Part shown: piece after piece, positions 23,787-33,196 of the stretch | Numbering within the stretch: the first letter of the stretch is position 1 | Layout of the letters: the number at the start of each line of letters is the position of its first letter | Assembly: GCF_003096275.1 (NCBI RefSeq) | Contig: NZ_QENQ01000001.1 | Coordinates: 3,804,009 to 3,868,008 of the forward strand | Reading direction: 5' to 3' | Source of the DNA: Sphingomonas pokkalii | GTDB taxonomy: Bacteria; Pseudomonadota; Alphaproteobacteria; Sphingomonadales; Sphingomonadaceae | Length of the DNA: 64,000 nucleotides | Translations under genes and position numbers: made by a program | Notes under the pieces: generated by a model | Database searches by the model: none | What the model saw: the letters and a program-made list of their open reading frames with translations, nothing else | What the model was told of the DNA's origin: nothing

Positions 23787-25190
23787 GTGGCTACCAACGA
23801 CTATGTCATCAAGGACATCGCCCTCGCCGATTTCGGTCGCGCCGAAATCAACATCGCCGAGACTGAGATGCCCGGCCTGATGGCGCTTCGTGAGGAATTC
23901 GGTGCATCGCAGCCGCTGAAGGGCGCGCGCATCACCGGTTCGCTCCACATGACGATCCAGACCGCGGTGCTGATCGAAACGCTGACCGCGCTCGGCGCGC
24001 AGGTCCGTTGGGCAACCTGCAACATCTTCTCGACGCAGGACCATGCCGCCGCCGCGATCGCCGCCACCGGCGTGCCGGTGTTCGCGGTGAAGGGCGAGAG
24101 CCTGGCCGAATATTGGGACTATGTCGGCGACATCTTCAACTGGGGCGCCGATGGTGACGGCACCACCGCCAACATCATCCTAGACGACGGCGGCGACGCC
24201 ACCATGTTCGCGCTCTGGGGTGCCAAGCTCGAAGCCGGCGCGACGCTGGGCGAGCCGGAGAATGACGAGGAAGTCGAGTTCCAGCGCGCGCTCAAGGCGT
24301 TCGTCGCCAAGTATCCGGGCTACCTCACCAAGACCGTGCAGAACCTGAAGGGCGTCTCGGAAGAGACCACCACCGGGGTGCACCGCCTGTACGAGATCGC
24401 CAAGAAGGGCGAGCTGCCGTTCCCGGCGATCAACGTCAACGACAGCGTCACCAAGTCGAAGTTCGACAACCTGTATGGTTGCAAGGAATCGCTGGTCGAC
24501 GCGATCCGTCGCGCCACCGACGTGATGCTCGCCGGCAAGGTCGCTTGCGTCGCCGGCTTCGGGGACGTGGGCAAGGGTTCGGCCCAGTCGCTCCGCAATG
24601 GCGGCGCGCGCGTGATGGTCACCGAAATCGATCCGATCTGCGCGCTGCAGGCGGCGATGGAAGGCTTTGAAGTCGTGACGATGGAAGAGGCGGTGAAGCG
24701 CGCCGACATCTTCGTCACCGCGACCGGCAATGCCGACGTGATCACCGCCGATCACATGAAGGCGATGAAGCCGATGTCGATCGTGTGCAACATCGGCCAT
24801 TTCGACAGCGAGATCCAGATCTCGGCCCTGTCGAACTACAAGTGGACCGAAGTGAAGCCGGGCACCGACCTGGTCGAATTCCCGGACGGCAAGCAGATCA
24901 TCGTGCTCGCCAAGGGCCGCCTGGTGAACCTGGGCTGCGCCACCGGCCACCCCAGCTTCGTGATGTCGGCCAGCTTCACCAACCAGACGCTGGCACAGAT
25001 CGAACTGTGGACCCGCGGCGACCAGTACAAGAACGAAGTCTATGTGCTCCCGAAGCACCTGGATGAGAAGGTCGCGGCGCTGCACCTGGAGAAGCTGGGC
25101 GTGCAGCTTTCCAAGCTGAGCGAGAAGCAGGCTTCGTACATCGGCGTGCCGGTGGCTGGCCCGTTCAAGCCGGATCACTATCGCTACTGA
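23787..25190 (+). CDS. ahcY: S-adenosylhomocysteine hydrolase
   Basis: A 467-residue NAD-dependent enzyme that splits SAH to adenosine and homocysteine in the methyl cycle. SLHMTIQTAVLIETLTALGA lies near the N terminus, the catalytic segment FDNLYGCKESLVD around 225-237, the NAD site GFGDVGKGSAQSL starts at 257, and GHFDSEI and GCATGHPSFVMS follow. The C terminus KPDHYRY is diagnostic. GTG at 23787 is chosen because GGAGAAG lies 6 bases upstream; the TTG at 23763 lacks an SD. A terminator follows. Confidence 0.97.
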   Translation: MATNDYVIKDIALADFGRAEINIAETEMPGLMALREEFGASQPLKGARITGSLHMTIQTAVLIETLTALGAQVRWATCNIFSTQDHAAAAIAATGVPVFAVKGESLAEYWDYVGDIFNWGADGDGTTANIILDDGGDATMFALWGAKLEAGATLGEPENDEEVEFQRALKAFVAKYPGYLTKTVQNLKGVSEETTTGVHRLYEIAKKGELPFPAINVNDSVTKSKFDNLYGCKESLVDAIRRATDVMLAGKVACVAGFGDVGKGSAQSLRNGGARVMVTEIDPICALQAAMEGFEVVTMEEAVKRADIFVTATGNADVITADHMKAMKPMSIVCNIGHFDSEIQISALSNYKWTEVKPGTDLVEFPDGKQIIVLAKGRLVNLGCATGHPSFVMSASFTNQTLAQIELWTRGDQYKNEVYVLPKHLDEKVAALHLEKLGVQLSKLSEKQASYIGVPVAGPFKPDHYRY

Positions 25191-25213
25191 TCGCGCAGAC
25201 CAGAGGTTGCGAG

Positions 25214-25241
25214 AAGGCCGTCCCGATCGGGGCGGCCTTTT
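25214..25241 (+). terminator. Intrinsic terminator after ahcY
   Basis: AAGGCCGTCCC pairs with GGGGCGGCCTT (one G-U pair) around a short loop, and the 3' arm runs into TTTT. It starts 24 bases after the ahcY stop. Confidence 0.85.
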
Positions 25242-25256
25242 CCGTTGCTGATCGGC

Positions 25257-25278
25257 AACACAATGACGAAATTGTGTT
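25257..25278. promoter_or_regulatory. 22-bp inverted repeat upstream of the TonB receptor gene
   Basis: AACACAAT (25257-25264), six bases, ATTGTGTT (25271-25278). It sits 139 bases before the receptor ATG, in the AT-rich promoter region, and is positioned like a repressor or activator operator. No regulator gene is adjacent. Confidence 0.55.
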
Positions 25279-25416
25279 AAATCATTGTGATATCCCTATC
25301 GCGGCAATGCGAAACGAACGCTCTGACACATTTTGGTAATATTGAAAGAAACGCGAGACACGCACCCCGACCAGCGCGACCCCACGTATTAAGGCGTACA
25401 TAAAAAGGGGTTCTCC

Positions 25417-28400
25417 ATGCGTCTTTCGCAACCGCGTCGCGGCAGCCTGAAGCTGACCGCGTCTTTCGCAGCACTTGTCGCGGCGCAGATCGCGCTTCCC
25501 GCAGGCGCGCAGACCGCTGCATCCACCGATACCCAGACGGCGGCGCCGGCGGAGCCGAGCGAGATCGTCGTCACCGGTTCGCGCATTGCGCGGCCGACGC
25601 TGGACTCACCGATTCCCGTTACGTCGGTTTCGCTGAACGATCTGACGCGCTCGGGCGGCGTGGTCGTCGGCGATGCGCTCAACGACCTTCCGTCGCTTCG
25701 GTCGACGTTCAGCCAGGCGAGCTCGACGCAGTTCATCGGCACGGCCGGCCTGAACTTGCTCGATCTTCGCGGTCTCGGCACCGCCCGTACGCTGGTACTG
25801 GTGAATGGCCGCCGCCATGTCACCGCCTCCGAGGGTGAGTTCCAGGTTGACGTCAACACCATCCCTACCGATCTGATCGACCGTGTCGACATCGTCACCG
25901 GCGGCAGCTCTGCCGTCTATGGTTCGGACGCGATGGCCGGCGTCGTCAACTTCGTGCTGAAGCGGAACTTCGAAGGCGTTCGGCTGAACGCGCAGGCCGG
26001 TATCAGCGATAAGGGGGATCGCGGCAGCTATCGCTTGTCGAGCACCTTCGGGAAGAACTTCTCGGAAGGGCGCGGCAACATCGCGGTTTCGCTCGAATAT
26101 AACCGCGCCAATCTGGTTACCTACGCCGATCGCCCGTCGCTCACCGGCGCCTTTGCCGGCCGCAACCAGTTCCAGCTGGTCGAAAATCCGCAACTCGACA
26201 ACAACCGGCCCGATCGCACGTTTCTTAGCGGGGTGCACAGCTACGGCTATGACAATGGCGGTAACTTCGTTGCCTATAACGGCACTAGCCTGCGTTCGTG
26301 CCAGACGGCCAATGCCTGCGTGCCCAATGGCTTCCCGCGCATCTTCGGCTTCCGCCCGGATGGCTCGCTCTACGAATATAACTACGGCACCGATTTCCGG
26401 CCGGCGGGTTCGGGCAACAACCAGGGCGGCGATGGCGCGACGCTGAACGATCGCGGCACGCTGGTGCCGCGCCTGGATCGCTATGTGGCCAACATCCTGG
26501 GCCATTATGACGTTTCGGATGCCTTCCGTCCGTTCTTCGAAGCCAAGTTCGTCCGGGTCGAGAGCTTCAGCCAGGGCACGCCTACCTTCGCCCAGGGCGG
26601 CGAACAGGGACTGATCAACGACTTCGACGATGCCGGTAACCCGATCGTCCGTCCGGCCCTTGTCAACTACGGCACCAGCGTCGGCATTCCGATCCGCTTG
26701 GACAATCCGTATCTGCAGCCTTCCGCGGCCGCCACGATCCGTTCGCTGCTGCCCGCCGGGGCCGAGTTCTTCCGCCTCAATCGCAACAATAACGACATGG
26801 GTACCCGCGACGAGTTCGATCGTCGCGACACCTATCGTTTCGTCGCCGGTGTAGAAGGCGATTTCAACGACACCTGGAAGTACGACGTTTCGGTCAATTA
26901 TGGCGAGTTCCACACAACCTCGCGTTTCTACAACAATCGCATCGAGCAGAACTTCTACAATTCGGTGGATGCGGTTCGGAATGCCGCCGGCGATATCGTC
27001 TGCCGTATCAACCAGACGAGCGTAACCGATCCGCGCTGCGTGCCGATCAATGTGCTGGGTGACGGATCCGTCAGCCAAGCGGCCCGCAATTACATCAACA
27101 CGACGTCGCTTCGCACCGGCAAGGCGACCGAACTAGACATCAATGCCAACGTGATCGGCGACACGGCGAAGTGGTTCGAACTTCCCGGTGGACCGGTTCG
27201 GTTCGCGATCGGCGGCGAGTATCGCCGGGAAACCGCGTCGTACAAGTATGACGATCTGGTGAAGAGCGGTGCGACGTTCCTCAATGCCATTCCGGACTTC
27301 AACCCGACCTCGTTCGAAGTGAAGGAAGCCTATGGCGAACTGGAGCTGCCGTTGCTGCGCAACCTGCCGTTCGCAAAGGAATTGACCGTCAACGGCGCCG
27401 TCCGCGTCGCCGACTACAAGGGTGCGACCGGCACCGTATGGGCCTGGAACGCGGGTGGCATCTACGCACCGATCAACGACATCAAGTTCCGCGTGAACTA
27501 TTCGAAGTCCGTCCGTGCGCCGACGCTGGGCGATCTGTATTCCTCGCCGTCGCAGAACTTCGCCGGCGTCGACGATCCTTGTGACGCCAACTTCATCAAC
27601 AAGGGCCGTGCAACGCGTGCGGCGAACTGCGCGGCGGCGGGCGTTCCGGCGAATTTCATCAACGATCGTACGCGCGCCGGCACGCTCGAGATTCTCTCGG
27701 GCGGCAACCCCAATCTGACGGCGGAAACCTCGCGCAGCTGGACCTATGGCGTGATCGTGCAGCCGCGCTTCCTTCCGGGCCTGGCGTTCACCGCGGACTA
27801 TTACGACATCAAGATCAGCAACGTGATCAGTTCGGTCGATGCGCAGACCATCCTCGATGCCTGCTATGATGCCCCGGATCTGAACAACCAGTTCTGCAAG
27901 TTGATCAATCCGCGCCAGGCAAATGGCTATTTCGCCACGCCAGCGTTGCTCCAGAGCAGCGTAAACTTCGCGGCGCTGCGTGCGAAGGGCATCGACTTCG
28001 ATCTGTCCTATTCGCACAACCTGACCCCGAACGATAAGATCGTGCTGCGCGGCGTGGCCACGTATGTACGCAACCGGACCGACTATCCGTACCTGGACAC
28101 GCCGGACCGGCCGGATCGGGTGAAGGGCGAACTGGGCGACCCGATCTGGGCAGCGAACGCCTCGATCGACTATACCCATGGCCCGGTCACGCTCGGCTAT
28201 CAGGTGCGCTATGTGGGTCGGCAGTCGATCACCGATTGGGAGACGCAGCACACCACCAACGGCGTGCCGCCGCTCGATCCCAACTACGCGGATGTCGTCT
28301 ATTATCCGCGCGTATTCTATCACGCGATCCGCGGATCGGTGGACGTGAACCGCCAGTTCACCCTGTATGGTGGCATCGACAACCTGACCGACAAGCGGCC

Positions 28401-28500
28401 GCCTTACGGTCTGCTGGGTGTCGGGACGAGCGCGGGCAACAGCGCGATCTACGACAATGTCGGCCGCTTCCTGTACCTGGGTGCGACCGTGAAGTTCTAA
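25417..28500 (+). CDS. TonB-dependent receptor
   Basis: A 1027-residue outer-membrane transporter. A long signal peptide ends near PAGAQ (about residue 32), then the TonB-box-like EIVVTGSRI (about 49-57). The plug domain includes LNDLPSLRSTFSQ, NLLDLRGLGTARTLVLVNGRR and VDIVTGGSSAVYGSDAMAGVVNFVLK. A 22-strand barrel region ends in the canonical terminal phenylalanine (ATVKF). The plug signatures match the LNDLPSL/RGLG receptors common in sphingomonads, often for carbohydrates or peptides; the substrate is not clear. It interrupts the usual neighbourhood of ahcY and divL. Confidence 0.95.
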   Translation: MRLSQPRRGSLKLTASFAALVAAQIALPAGAQTAASTDTQTAAPAEPSEIVVTGSRIARPTLDSPIPVTSVSLNDLTRSGGVVVGDALNDLPSLRSTFSQASSTQFIGTAGLNLLDLRGLGTARTLVLVNGRRHVTASEGEFQVDVNTIPTDLIDRVDIVTGGSSAVYGSDAMAGVVNFVLKRNFEGVRLNAQAGISDKGDRGSYRLSSTFGKNFSEGRGNIAVSLEYNRANLVTYADRPSLTGAFAGRNQFQLVENPQLDNNRPDRTFLSGVHSYGYDNGGNFVAYNGTSLRSCQTANACVPNGFPRIFGFRPDGSLYEYNYGTDFRPAGSGNNQGGDGATLNDRGTLVPRLDRYVANILGHYDVSDAFRPFFEAKFVRVESFSQGTPTFAQGGEQGLINDFDDAGNPIVRPALVNYGTSVGIPIRLDNPYLQPSAAATIRSLLPAGAEFFRLNRNNNDMGTRDEFDRRDTYRFVAGVEGDFNDTWKYDVSVNYGEFHTTSRFYNNRIEQNFYNSVDAVRNAAGDIVCRINQTSVTDPRCVPINVLGDGSVSQAARNYINTTSLRTGKATELDINANVIGDTAKWFELPGGPVRFAIGGEYRRETASYKYDDLVKSGATFLNAIPDFNPTSFEVKEAYGELELPLLRNLPFAKELTVNGAVRVADYKGATGTVWAWNAGGIYAPINDIKFRVNYSKSVRAPTLGDLYSSPSQNFAGVDDPCDANFINKGRATRAANCAAAGVPANFINDRTRAGTLEILSGGNPNLTAETSRSWTYGVIVQPRFLPGLAFTADYYDIKISNVISSVDAQTILDACYDAPDLNNQFCKLINPRQANGYFATPALLQSSVNFAALRAKGIDFDLSYSHNLTPNDKIVLRGVATYVRNRTDYPYLDTPDRPDRVKGELGDPIWAANASIDYTHGPVTLGYQVRYVGRQSITDWETQHTTNGVPPLDPNYADVVYYPRVFYHAIRGSVDVNRQFTLYGGIDNLTDKRPPYGLLGVGTSAGNSAIYDNVGRFLYLGATVKF

Positions 28501-28523
28501 ACTCGATCTCCACGCAAGACGCG

Positions 28524-28555
28524 AAGAGGCTCGGCATTGCTGCCGGGCCTCTTTT
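28524..28555 (+). terminator. Intrinsic terminator after the TonB receptor gene
   Basis: A 13-bp stem AAGAGGCTCGGCA (28524-28536) with 28541-28553 (one G-U pair), loop TTGC, and a T-run overlapping the end of the stem. It separates the receptor from the divL operon. Confidence 0.9.
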
Positions 28556-28581
28556 CGTTCGCCCCTTGTTTCGCCTAAAGA

Positions 28582-30951
28582 ATGGCCGATGGCTATTCTT
28601 CGCGACCGCACGTGATCGTCCTTTCGCAAAACAGCGCCACGATCGTCGGGGCGATGCTGGCGCTCGTCCTGATCGGGGCGATCTGGGCGCTCTATGCCGG
28701 CCTTGCCGCGCAGGCTTCGGCGCGGGCGGTATATGACCAGAATCGCCGGCTGCTCCGGTTCGCCCGCACCTCGCCCGCCGCGCCGATGGTGGTTCGGGCC
28801 GATGGCCGGGTCGATCTCTCCGCGCGCCTGAGCGGGTGGCTCGGCCTGGAATCGCTGCCGGACTCGCTGGCGGGCCTGTCGCAGGGCGAAGCGGGCCTGG
28901 CGCCGGAGGATGCCGCGGCGCTGGCCGACCATGTCGAGGCGGCGCAGCGTGCCGGCCAGCCCTTCCGCATCTGGCTGCCGGTGCGCGGTTCGGAACGCAC
29001 GCTGCTGGTGCTGGGCGAGCGGGCTTCGGAAGAAGTGGAGCCTGCGGGCAGCGTGCAGCTGTGGTTCGTCGATGCCACCGACAGCCAAGCGGAGGTCGCG
29101 CGGCTGGAACGCGAGGCGGATCGGTTGCGGGCGGCGTTCGACGCGCTGACCGCGCTGATCGAGGCGGCGCCGATGCCGATGTGGTATCGCGGCCCCGATC
29201 TGCGGCTGCTGATGGTCAATTCCGCCTATGTGCAGGCCGTGGAAGGGCAGGATGCCGAAGATGTCGTTTCGCGCAGCGTGGAACTGGTCGATGGTGCCGG
29301 GCTGGGCGGCCCGCTTGCCAATGCCGCCATCGCCCGCGATTCGCAGCAGCCGCAGACGGCCGCGATGCCGGCTACGATCGGCGGCGCTCGGCGGATGCTG
29401 CGGCTGCACGACGTGCCGTTGCCGACGGGCGGCATCGCCGGTTTCGCGGTGGACATCGAAGATCTGGAGCGCGCCCGTGGCGGGCTGAAGCGCTTCGCCG
29501 AGGCGCAGCGGGCGATGCTGGACCGGATGTCCGCCGGGGTCGCGCAGTTCGGGTCGGACCGCGGGCTGGTGTTCTGCAACCAGCCGTTCCGCCGGATGTT
29601 CGCGATGAAGAACGAATGGCTGGCCGATCGGCCCGAATTCGATCGCGTCCTGGAACGGATGCGTGAGGCCCGCAAGCTACCCGACGTGCGTGATTTCCCG
29701 GCCTGGAAGAACGAACGCCGCGAATGGTTCACCACCCCGGAGGCGGTGGAGGAAAGCTGGAGCGTGGGCACCACCCATCTGCGCGTGGTGGCGCAGCCGC
29801 TGCCCGAAGGCGGGCTGCTGCTGCTGTTCGAAGACCAGACCCAGCAACTGGAACTGCAGCGCGAACATGGCGAGATGCAGCAGGTACGCGCGGCGACCCT
29901 GGACAGCCTGGCCGAGGCCGTGGCGGTGTTCGGCAAGGGCCGGTTGCAGCTGTGGAACCGCAAGTTCCGCCAGATCTGGAATTTCGAAGACGGGTTCCTG
30001 GATGGGCACCCCCAGATTGCGACGCTGGTGAAGGTGGCCAGCGCCAAGCTGTCCAATCCGGCGCGCGGCGACATTCTGGGGGATCTGATCCGGCTGGCCG
30101 CGAAGGACCGGCAGCAGCGCGGCTCGATCATCACCTTCGCCAATGGCCGCCATTACGATATCGCGGCGGTTCCGCTGCCGGACGGCAACGCGATGGTGAC
30201 GATGCTCGACACCACCGATCGCCAGCGGGTGGAGCGCGCGCTTCGCGACCGCAACGAGGCGCTGGAGGCGGCGGATCGGGTGCGAACCGCGTTCGTGGCA
30301 AATATGAGCTATGAGCTGCGGACGCCGCTCACCTCGATCAAGGGTTTTGCCGAGATGCTGCACGGCGGATTCGCGGGCAAGCTGAGTGCCGGCGGTCAGG
30401 AATATGTGGAGGCGATCCTGCTGTCGGTCGATCGGCTGGGCGGATTGATCGACGACGTGCTGGACCTGACCCAGAATGAAGGCCAGCCGATCGAACGCGA
30501 GATCGTGGATATCGAACTGGCGGCGAGCAGCGCGGCCGAGAGCATCGCCGCGCTGGCCAAGGCGAAGGGGATCGCGCTGGTGGTGGAGGATGCCGGCACG
30601 TGCGGCACCGTGCATGGCGATGCGCGGCGCATCCGCCAGACCGTCGAGCATCTGCTGCGTCACGCCTTTGCGGGGGCGGGCGAAGGCGGCCGGGTGCTGC
30701 TGCACCTCGATGGCAATCACCGTGTCGCCCGGATCATCGTGAGCGACGACGGACCCGGCATGGCGCCGGAAGTGGTGGCCCGGGCCTTTGATCGCTTTGC
30801 CCAGGTTGGATCGGCGCGCGGGGACGATCGCGCGCTGGGGCTGGGCCTGCCGCTGGCCAAACAATTTGTCGAGGCGCATGGCGGCCGGATCGAACTGATC
30901 TCGGAGCCCGGCCAAGGCACCTTGATCACCGTGGAGCTGCCGCGCGGATGA
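28582..30951 (+). CDS. divL: DivL-like PAS histidine-kinase homologue with Tyr in place of His
   Basis: A 789-residue membrane-anchored protein. An N-terminal TM (IVGAMLALVLIGAIWALYAGL) is followed by several PAS-like domains (about 180-290, 310-420, 430-540), a DHp domain and a HATPase domain. The phospho-acceptor motif reads MSYELRTPL, so Tyr577 replaces the usual His. This is the hallmark of Caulobacter DivL, which works with DivK and CckA in cell-cycle control. The ATPase N and G boxes look intact (DDGPGMAPE, LGLGLPLAKQ). Linkage to tsaE-amgK-murU-addBA fits the alphaproteobacterial locus. It overlaps tsaE by 4 bases. Confidence 0.9.
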   Translation: MADGYSSRPHVIVLSQNSATIVGAMLALVLIGAIWALYAGLAAQASARAVYDQNRRLLRFARTSPAAPMVVRADGRVDLSARLSGWLGLESLPDSLAGLSQGEAGLAPEDAAALADHVEAAQRAGQPFRIWLPVRGSERTLLVLGERASEEVEPAGSVQLWFVDATDSQAEVARLEREADRLRAAFDALTALIEAAPMPMWYRGPDLRLLMVNSAYVQAVEGQDAEDVVSRSVELVDGAGLGGPLANAAIARDSQQPQTAAMPATIGGARRMLRLHDVPLPTGGIAGFAVDIEDLERARGGLKRFAEAQRAMLDRMSAGVAQFGSDRGLVFCNQPFRRMFAMKNEWLADRPEFDRVLERMREARKLPDVRDFPAWKNERREWFTTPEAVEESWSVGTTHLRVVAQPLPEGGLLLLFEDQTQQLELQREHGEMQQVRAATLDSLAEAVAVFGKGRLQLWNRKFRQIWNFEDGFLDGHPQIATLVKVASAKLSNPARGDILGDLIRLAAKDRQQRGSIITFANGRHYDIAAVPLPDGNAMVTMLDTTDRQRVERALRDRNEALEAADRVRTAFVANMSYELRTPLTSIKGFAEMLHGGFAGKLSAGGQEYVEAILLSVDRLGGLIDDVLDLTQNEGQPIEREIVDIELAASSAAESIAALAKAKGIALVVEDAGTCGTVHGDARRIRQTVEHLLRHAFAGAGEGGRVLLHLDGNHRVARIIVSDDGPGMAPEVVARAFDRFAQVGSARGDDRALGLGLPLAKQFVEAHGGRIELISEPGQGTLITVELPRG

Positions 30952-31406
30952 ACGATTCACCGATCCTGCTGGCCTCGCTCGACGAGGCACTGGCGTTGGG
31001 GGTGGCGCTGGCTGCGGTGGTGGGGCCCGGCGACGTCGTGGCCCTGTCTGGTCCCCTGGGAGCGGGCAAGACCAGCATCGCGCGCGGCCTGCTCGCGGCG
31101 CTGGGACTGGAGGGCGAGGCGCCGTCCCCGAGCTTCGCGATCGTCCAGCCCTATGATCCGCCCGAGGTGCGGATGCCGGTGCTGCATGTCGACCTCTACC
31201 GCATCGAAGATCCGGAGGAGGCGGAGGAACTGGGGCTCGATGACGCCCGGAGCGATTCGCTGCTGCTTGTCGAATGGCCCGAGCGGCTGGGGGCAGCGGC
31301 GTGGCAGGATGCGCTGTGGCTCACCCTGTCGGTCGGGCCGGACGGCGTCCGCGCCTTGACAGCGCGCGTGCCGGCGGCATGGAAGGGCCGATGGCCCCTG
31401 ACATGA
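30948..31406 (+). CDS. tsaE: tRNA threonylcarbamoyladenosine biosynthesis ATPase TsaE
   Basis: A 152-residue P-loop ATPase that drives the TsaB-TsaD complex in t6A37 synthesis. Walker A is GPLGAGKT (35-42). APSPSFAIVQPY (threonine-rich switch region) and HVDLYRIEDPEEAEELGLDD follow, then LLLVEWPERLG, all standard TsaE motifs. ATGA overlaps on both sides, with divL upstream and amgK downstream, imply one coupled transcript. MtaB, encoded at the left edge of the window, acts on the t6A this pathway makes. Confidence 0.96.
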   Translation: MNDSPILLASLDEALALGVALAAVVGPGDVVALSGPLGAGKTSIARGLLAALGLEGEAPSPSFAIVQPYDPPEVRMPVLHVDLYRIEDPEEAEELGLDDARSDSLLLVEWPERLGAAAWQDALWLTLSVGPDGVRALTARVPAAWKGRWPLT

Positions 31407-32374
31407 ATCCGCCGACCACGGCGCCCGCGTTCCTTACCGCAGCCGGCTGGGACGGCGCCGAGGTCCTGCCGCTCGCCGGCGACGCCTCGTTCCGCCGCTA
31501 TTTCCGTGTGATTGACCATGATCGCAGTGCGATCCTGATGGATGCGCCGCCGCCGCACGAGGATCCGCGCCCGTTTATCGCGGTCGCTCGCTGGTTGCGC
31601 ACCCACGGTTTCGCGGCGCCTGCGATCCTGCATGAGGATCTGGAGCAGGGCCTGGTGCTGTTGGAGGACTTCGGCGATGCGCGGCTGCGCGAGACCGTGG
31701 ATGCCGCCCCGGAGAGCGAACTTCGCCTCTATGGTGCCGCAGTTGATCTGCTGGTGCGACTGCACGGCGAAGCTGCGGGCGTGGACCGTCCCTATGACCG
31801 TGCGGAGTATCTGCGCGAGGCGGGCCTGTTCGTCGAATGGTATTGCCCGGCGGTCGGGCTTGCGGTGGACGTCGCCGGCTATCGCGCGGCCTGGGAGCAG
31901 GCGCTGGCGCCGTTGCTCGATGGTCATCGCCCCGTCACGGTCCTGCGCGATTACCATGCCGAGAACCTGATGTTGATCGAAGGCGGCGAAGGCTTGGGAC
32001 TGCTCGATTTCCAGGATGCGCTTGCGGGCCATCCGGCCTATGACCTGGTGTCGCTGCTGCAGGACGCGCGACGGGACGTGGCGCCGGCGCTGGAGGCCGC
32101 GATGCTCGATCGCTACCGTCGGATCACCGGCGCCGAGGACGACTTCGACACGGCCTATCATGTGCTGGGCGCGCAGCGGAACGCGAAGATCATCGGCATC
32201 TTCACGCGGCTGTGGAAGCGGGACGGCAAGCCGCGCTACCCCGTGCTTTGCCCGCGCGTCTGGGCCTATCTGGAGCGCGATCTGGCGCATCCGGCGCTGA
32301 AACCGGTGGCAGACTGGTTCGCCGCGAACGTGCCTGCCGAGAAGCGCGGCGATCCGATGGTGGTCGCGGCATGA
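31403..32374 (+). CDS. amgK: Cell-wall amino-sugar kinase AmgK (aminoglycoside phosphotransferase fold)
   Basis: A 323-residue APH-fold kinase. Visible elements are the nucleotide-side SFRRYFRV, VLLEDFGDARL, the catalytic loop LRDYHAENLML (Asp and Asn in place; the usual leading His is Arg) and the metal Asp in LLDFQDA. Next to murU this fits AmgK, which phosphorylates MurNAc/GlcNAc at the anomeric position in peptidoglycan recycling that bypasses MurA. The ATG overlaps the tsaE stop (ATGA), and its own stop overlaps the murU ATG. Confidence 0.9.
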   Translation: MNPPTTAPAFLTAAGWDGAEVLPLAGDASFRRYFRVIDHDRSAILMDAPPPHEDPRPFIAVARWLRTHGFAAPAILHEDLEQGLVLLEDFGDARLRETVDAAPESELRLYGAAVDLLVRLHGEAAGVDRPYDRAEYLREAGLFVEWYCPAVGLAVDVAGYRAAWEQALAPLLDGHRPVTVLRDYHAENLMLIEGGEGLGLLDFQDALAGHPAYDLVSLLQDARRDVAPALEAAMLDRYRRITGAEDDFDTAYHVLGAQRNAKIIGIFTRLWKRDGKPRYPVLCPRVWAYLERDLAHPALKPVADWFAANVPAEKRGDPMVVAA

Positions 32375-33123
32375 CGATCTATTCGCTGCGGCCGCAACCG
32401 AACGCCGCCGTTCCGAAGACCGCGATGGTGATGGCGGCAGGCCTAGGCAAGCGGATGCGCCCGCTGACGGTGACCCGGCCCAAGCCGCTGATCGACGTTG
32501 CCGGCAAGCCGCTGATCGACCACGTCTTCGATCGGCTGAGTGCGGCGGGCGTCCGCCGCGCGGTGGTGAACGTCCATTACCTGGCCGATCAGCTGGAGGC
32601 GCATCTTCGTGCCCGTGTGAAGGGCATCGACCTGCAGATTTCGGACGAACGCGCCCGGCTGATGGAAACCGGCGGCGGCCTGGTGCAGGCACGCGAAATG
32701 CTGGGCGACGATCCCTTCCTGTGCGTCAACAGCGACAATCTGTGGGTCGATGGGCCGAGCGACGCGATCCGGCTGCTCGCGGCGCAGTGGGACGATGCGA
32801 AGATGGATGCGCTGTTGCTGCTGGTGCCGCTGGCACGCGCGACCTGCCATCGCGGGCAGGGCGATTTCCGCCTGGACCCGTTTGGGCGGATCACCGAGCG
32901 CCGCAAGCCCGGCCGGTTGGCGCCGTTCGTGTTCACCGGCATCCAGATCCTGTCGCCGCGCGTGATCCGCGATTGGCCGGAAGGGCCGTTTTCCACCAAC
33001 CTGTTCTGGAACCGCGCGCTGGACGCCGGGCGACTGTGGGGCGCGGTGCACCAGGGGCTGTGGTTCGACGTCGGCTCGCCGCGCGCGATCCGCGAGACCG
33101 AGGTGGCGCTGGCGGAGCTTTGA
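32371..33123 (+). CDS. murU: N-acetylmuramate alpha-1-phosphate uridylyltransferase MurU
   Basis: A 250-residue nucleotidyltransferase that makes UDP-MurNAc from MurNAc 1-phosphate and UTP. The signature AMVMAAGLGKRMRPLTVTRPKPL (about 18-40, in two halves around the P-loop-like GLGKRMRPL) is followed by the substrate-binding METGGGL and metal Asp in VNSDNLW. WFDVGSPRAI closes the domain. It overlaps amgK by 4 bases, and the pair forms the recycling shortcut that gives intrinsic fosfomycin tolerance in other bacteria. Confidence 0.92.
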   Translation: MTIYSLRPQPNAAVPKTAMVMAAGLGKRMRPLTVTRPKPLIDVAGKPLIDHVFDRLSAAGVRRAVVNVHYLADQLEAHLRARVKGIDLQISDERARLMETGGGLVQAREMLGDDPFLCVNSDNLWVDGPSDAIRLLAAQWDDAKMDALLLLVPLARATCHRGQGDFRLDPFGRITERRKPGRLAPFVFTGIQILSPRVIRDWPEGPFSTNLFWNRALDAGRLWGAVHQGLWFDVGSPRAIRETEVALAEL

Positions 33124-33196
33124 GGCGGCGCATCGCTTGCACCCACCGGGGATTGGCCGCTAAGGTTCGCGCTCCGTTCCCTAGCCGCCGAGCCGG

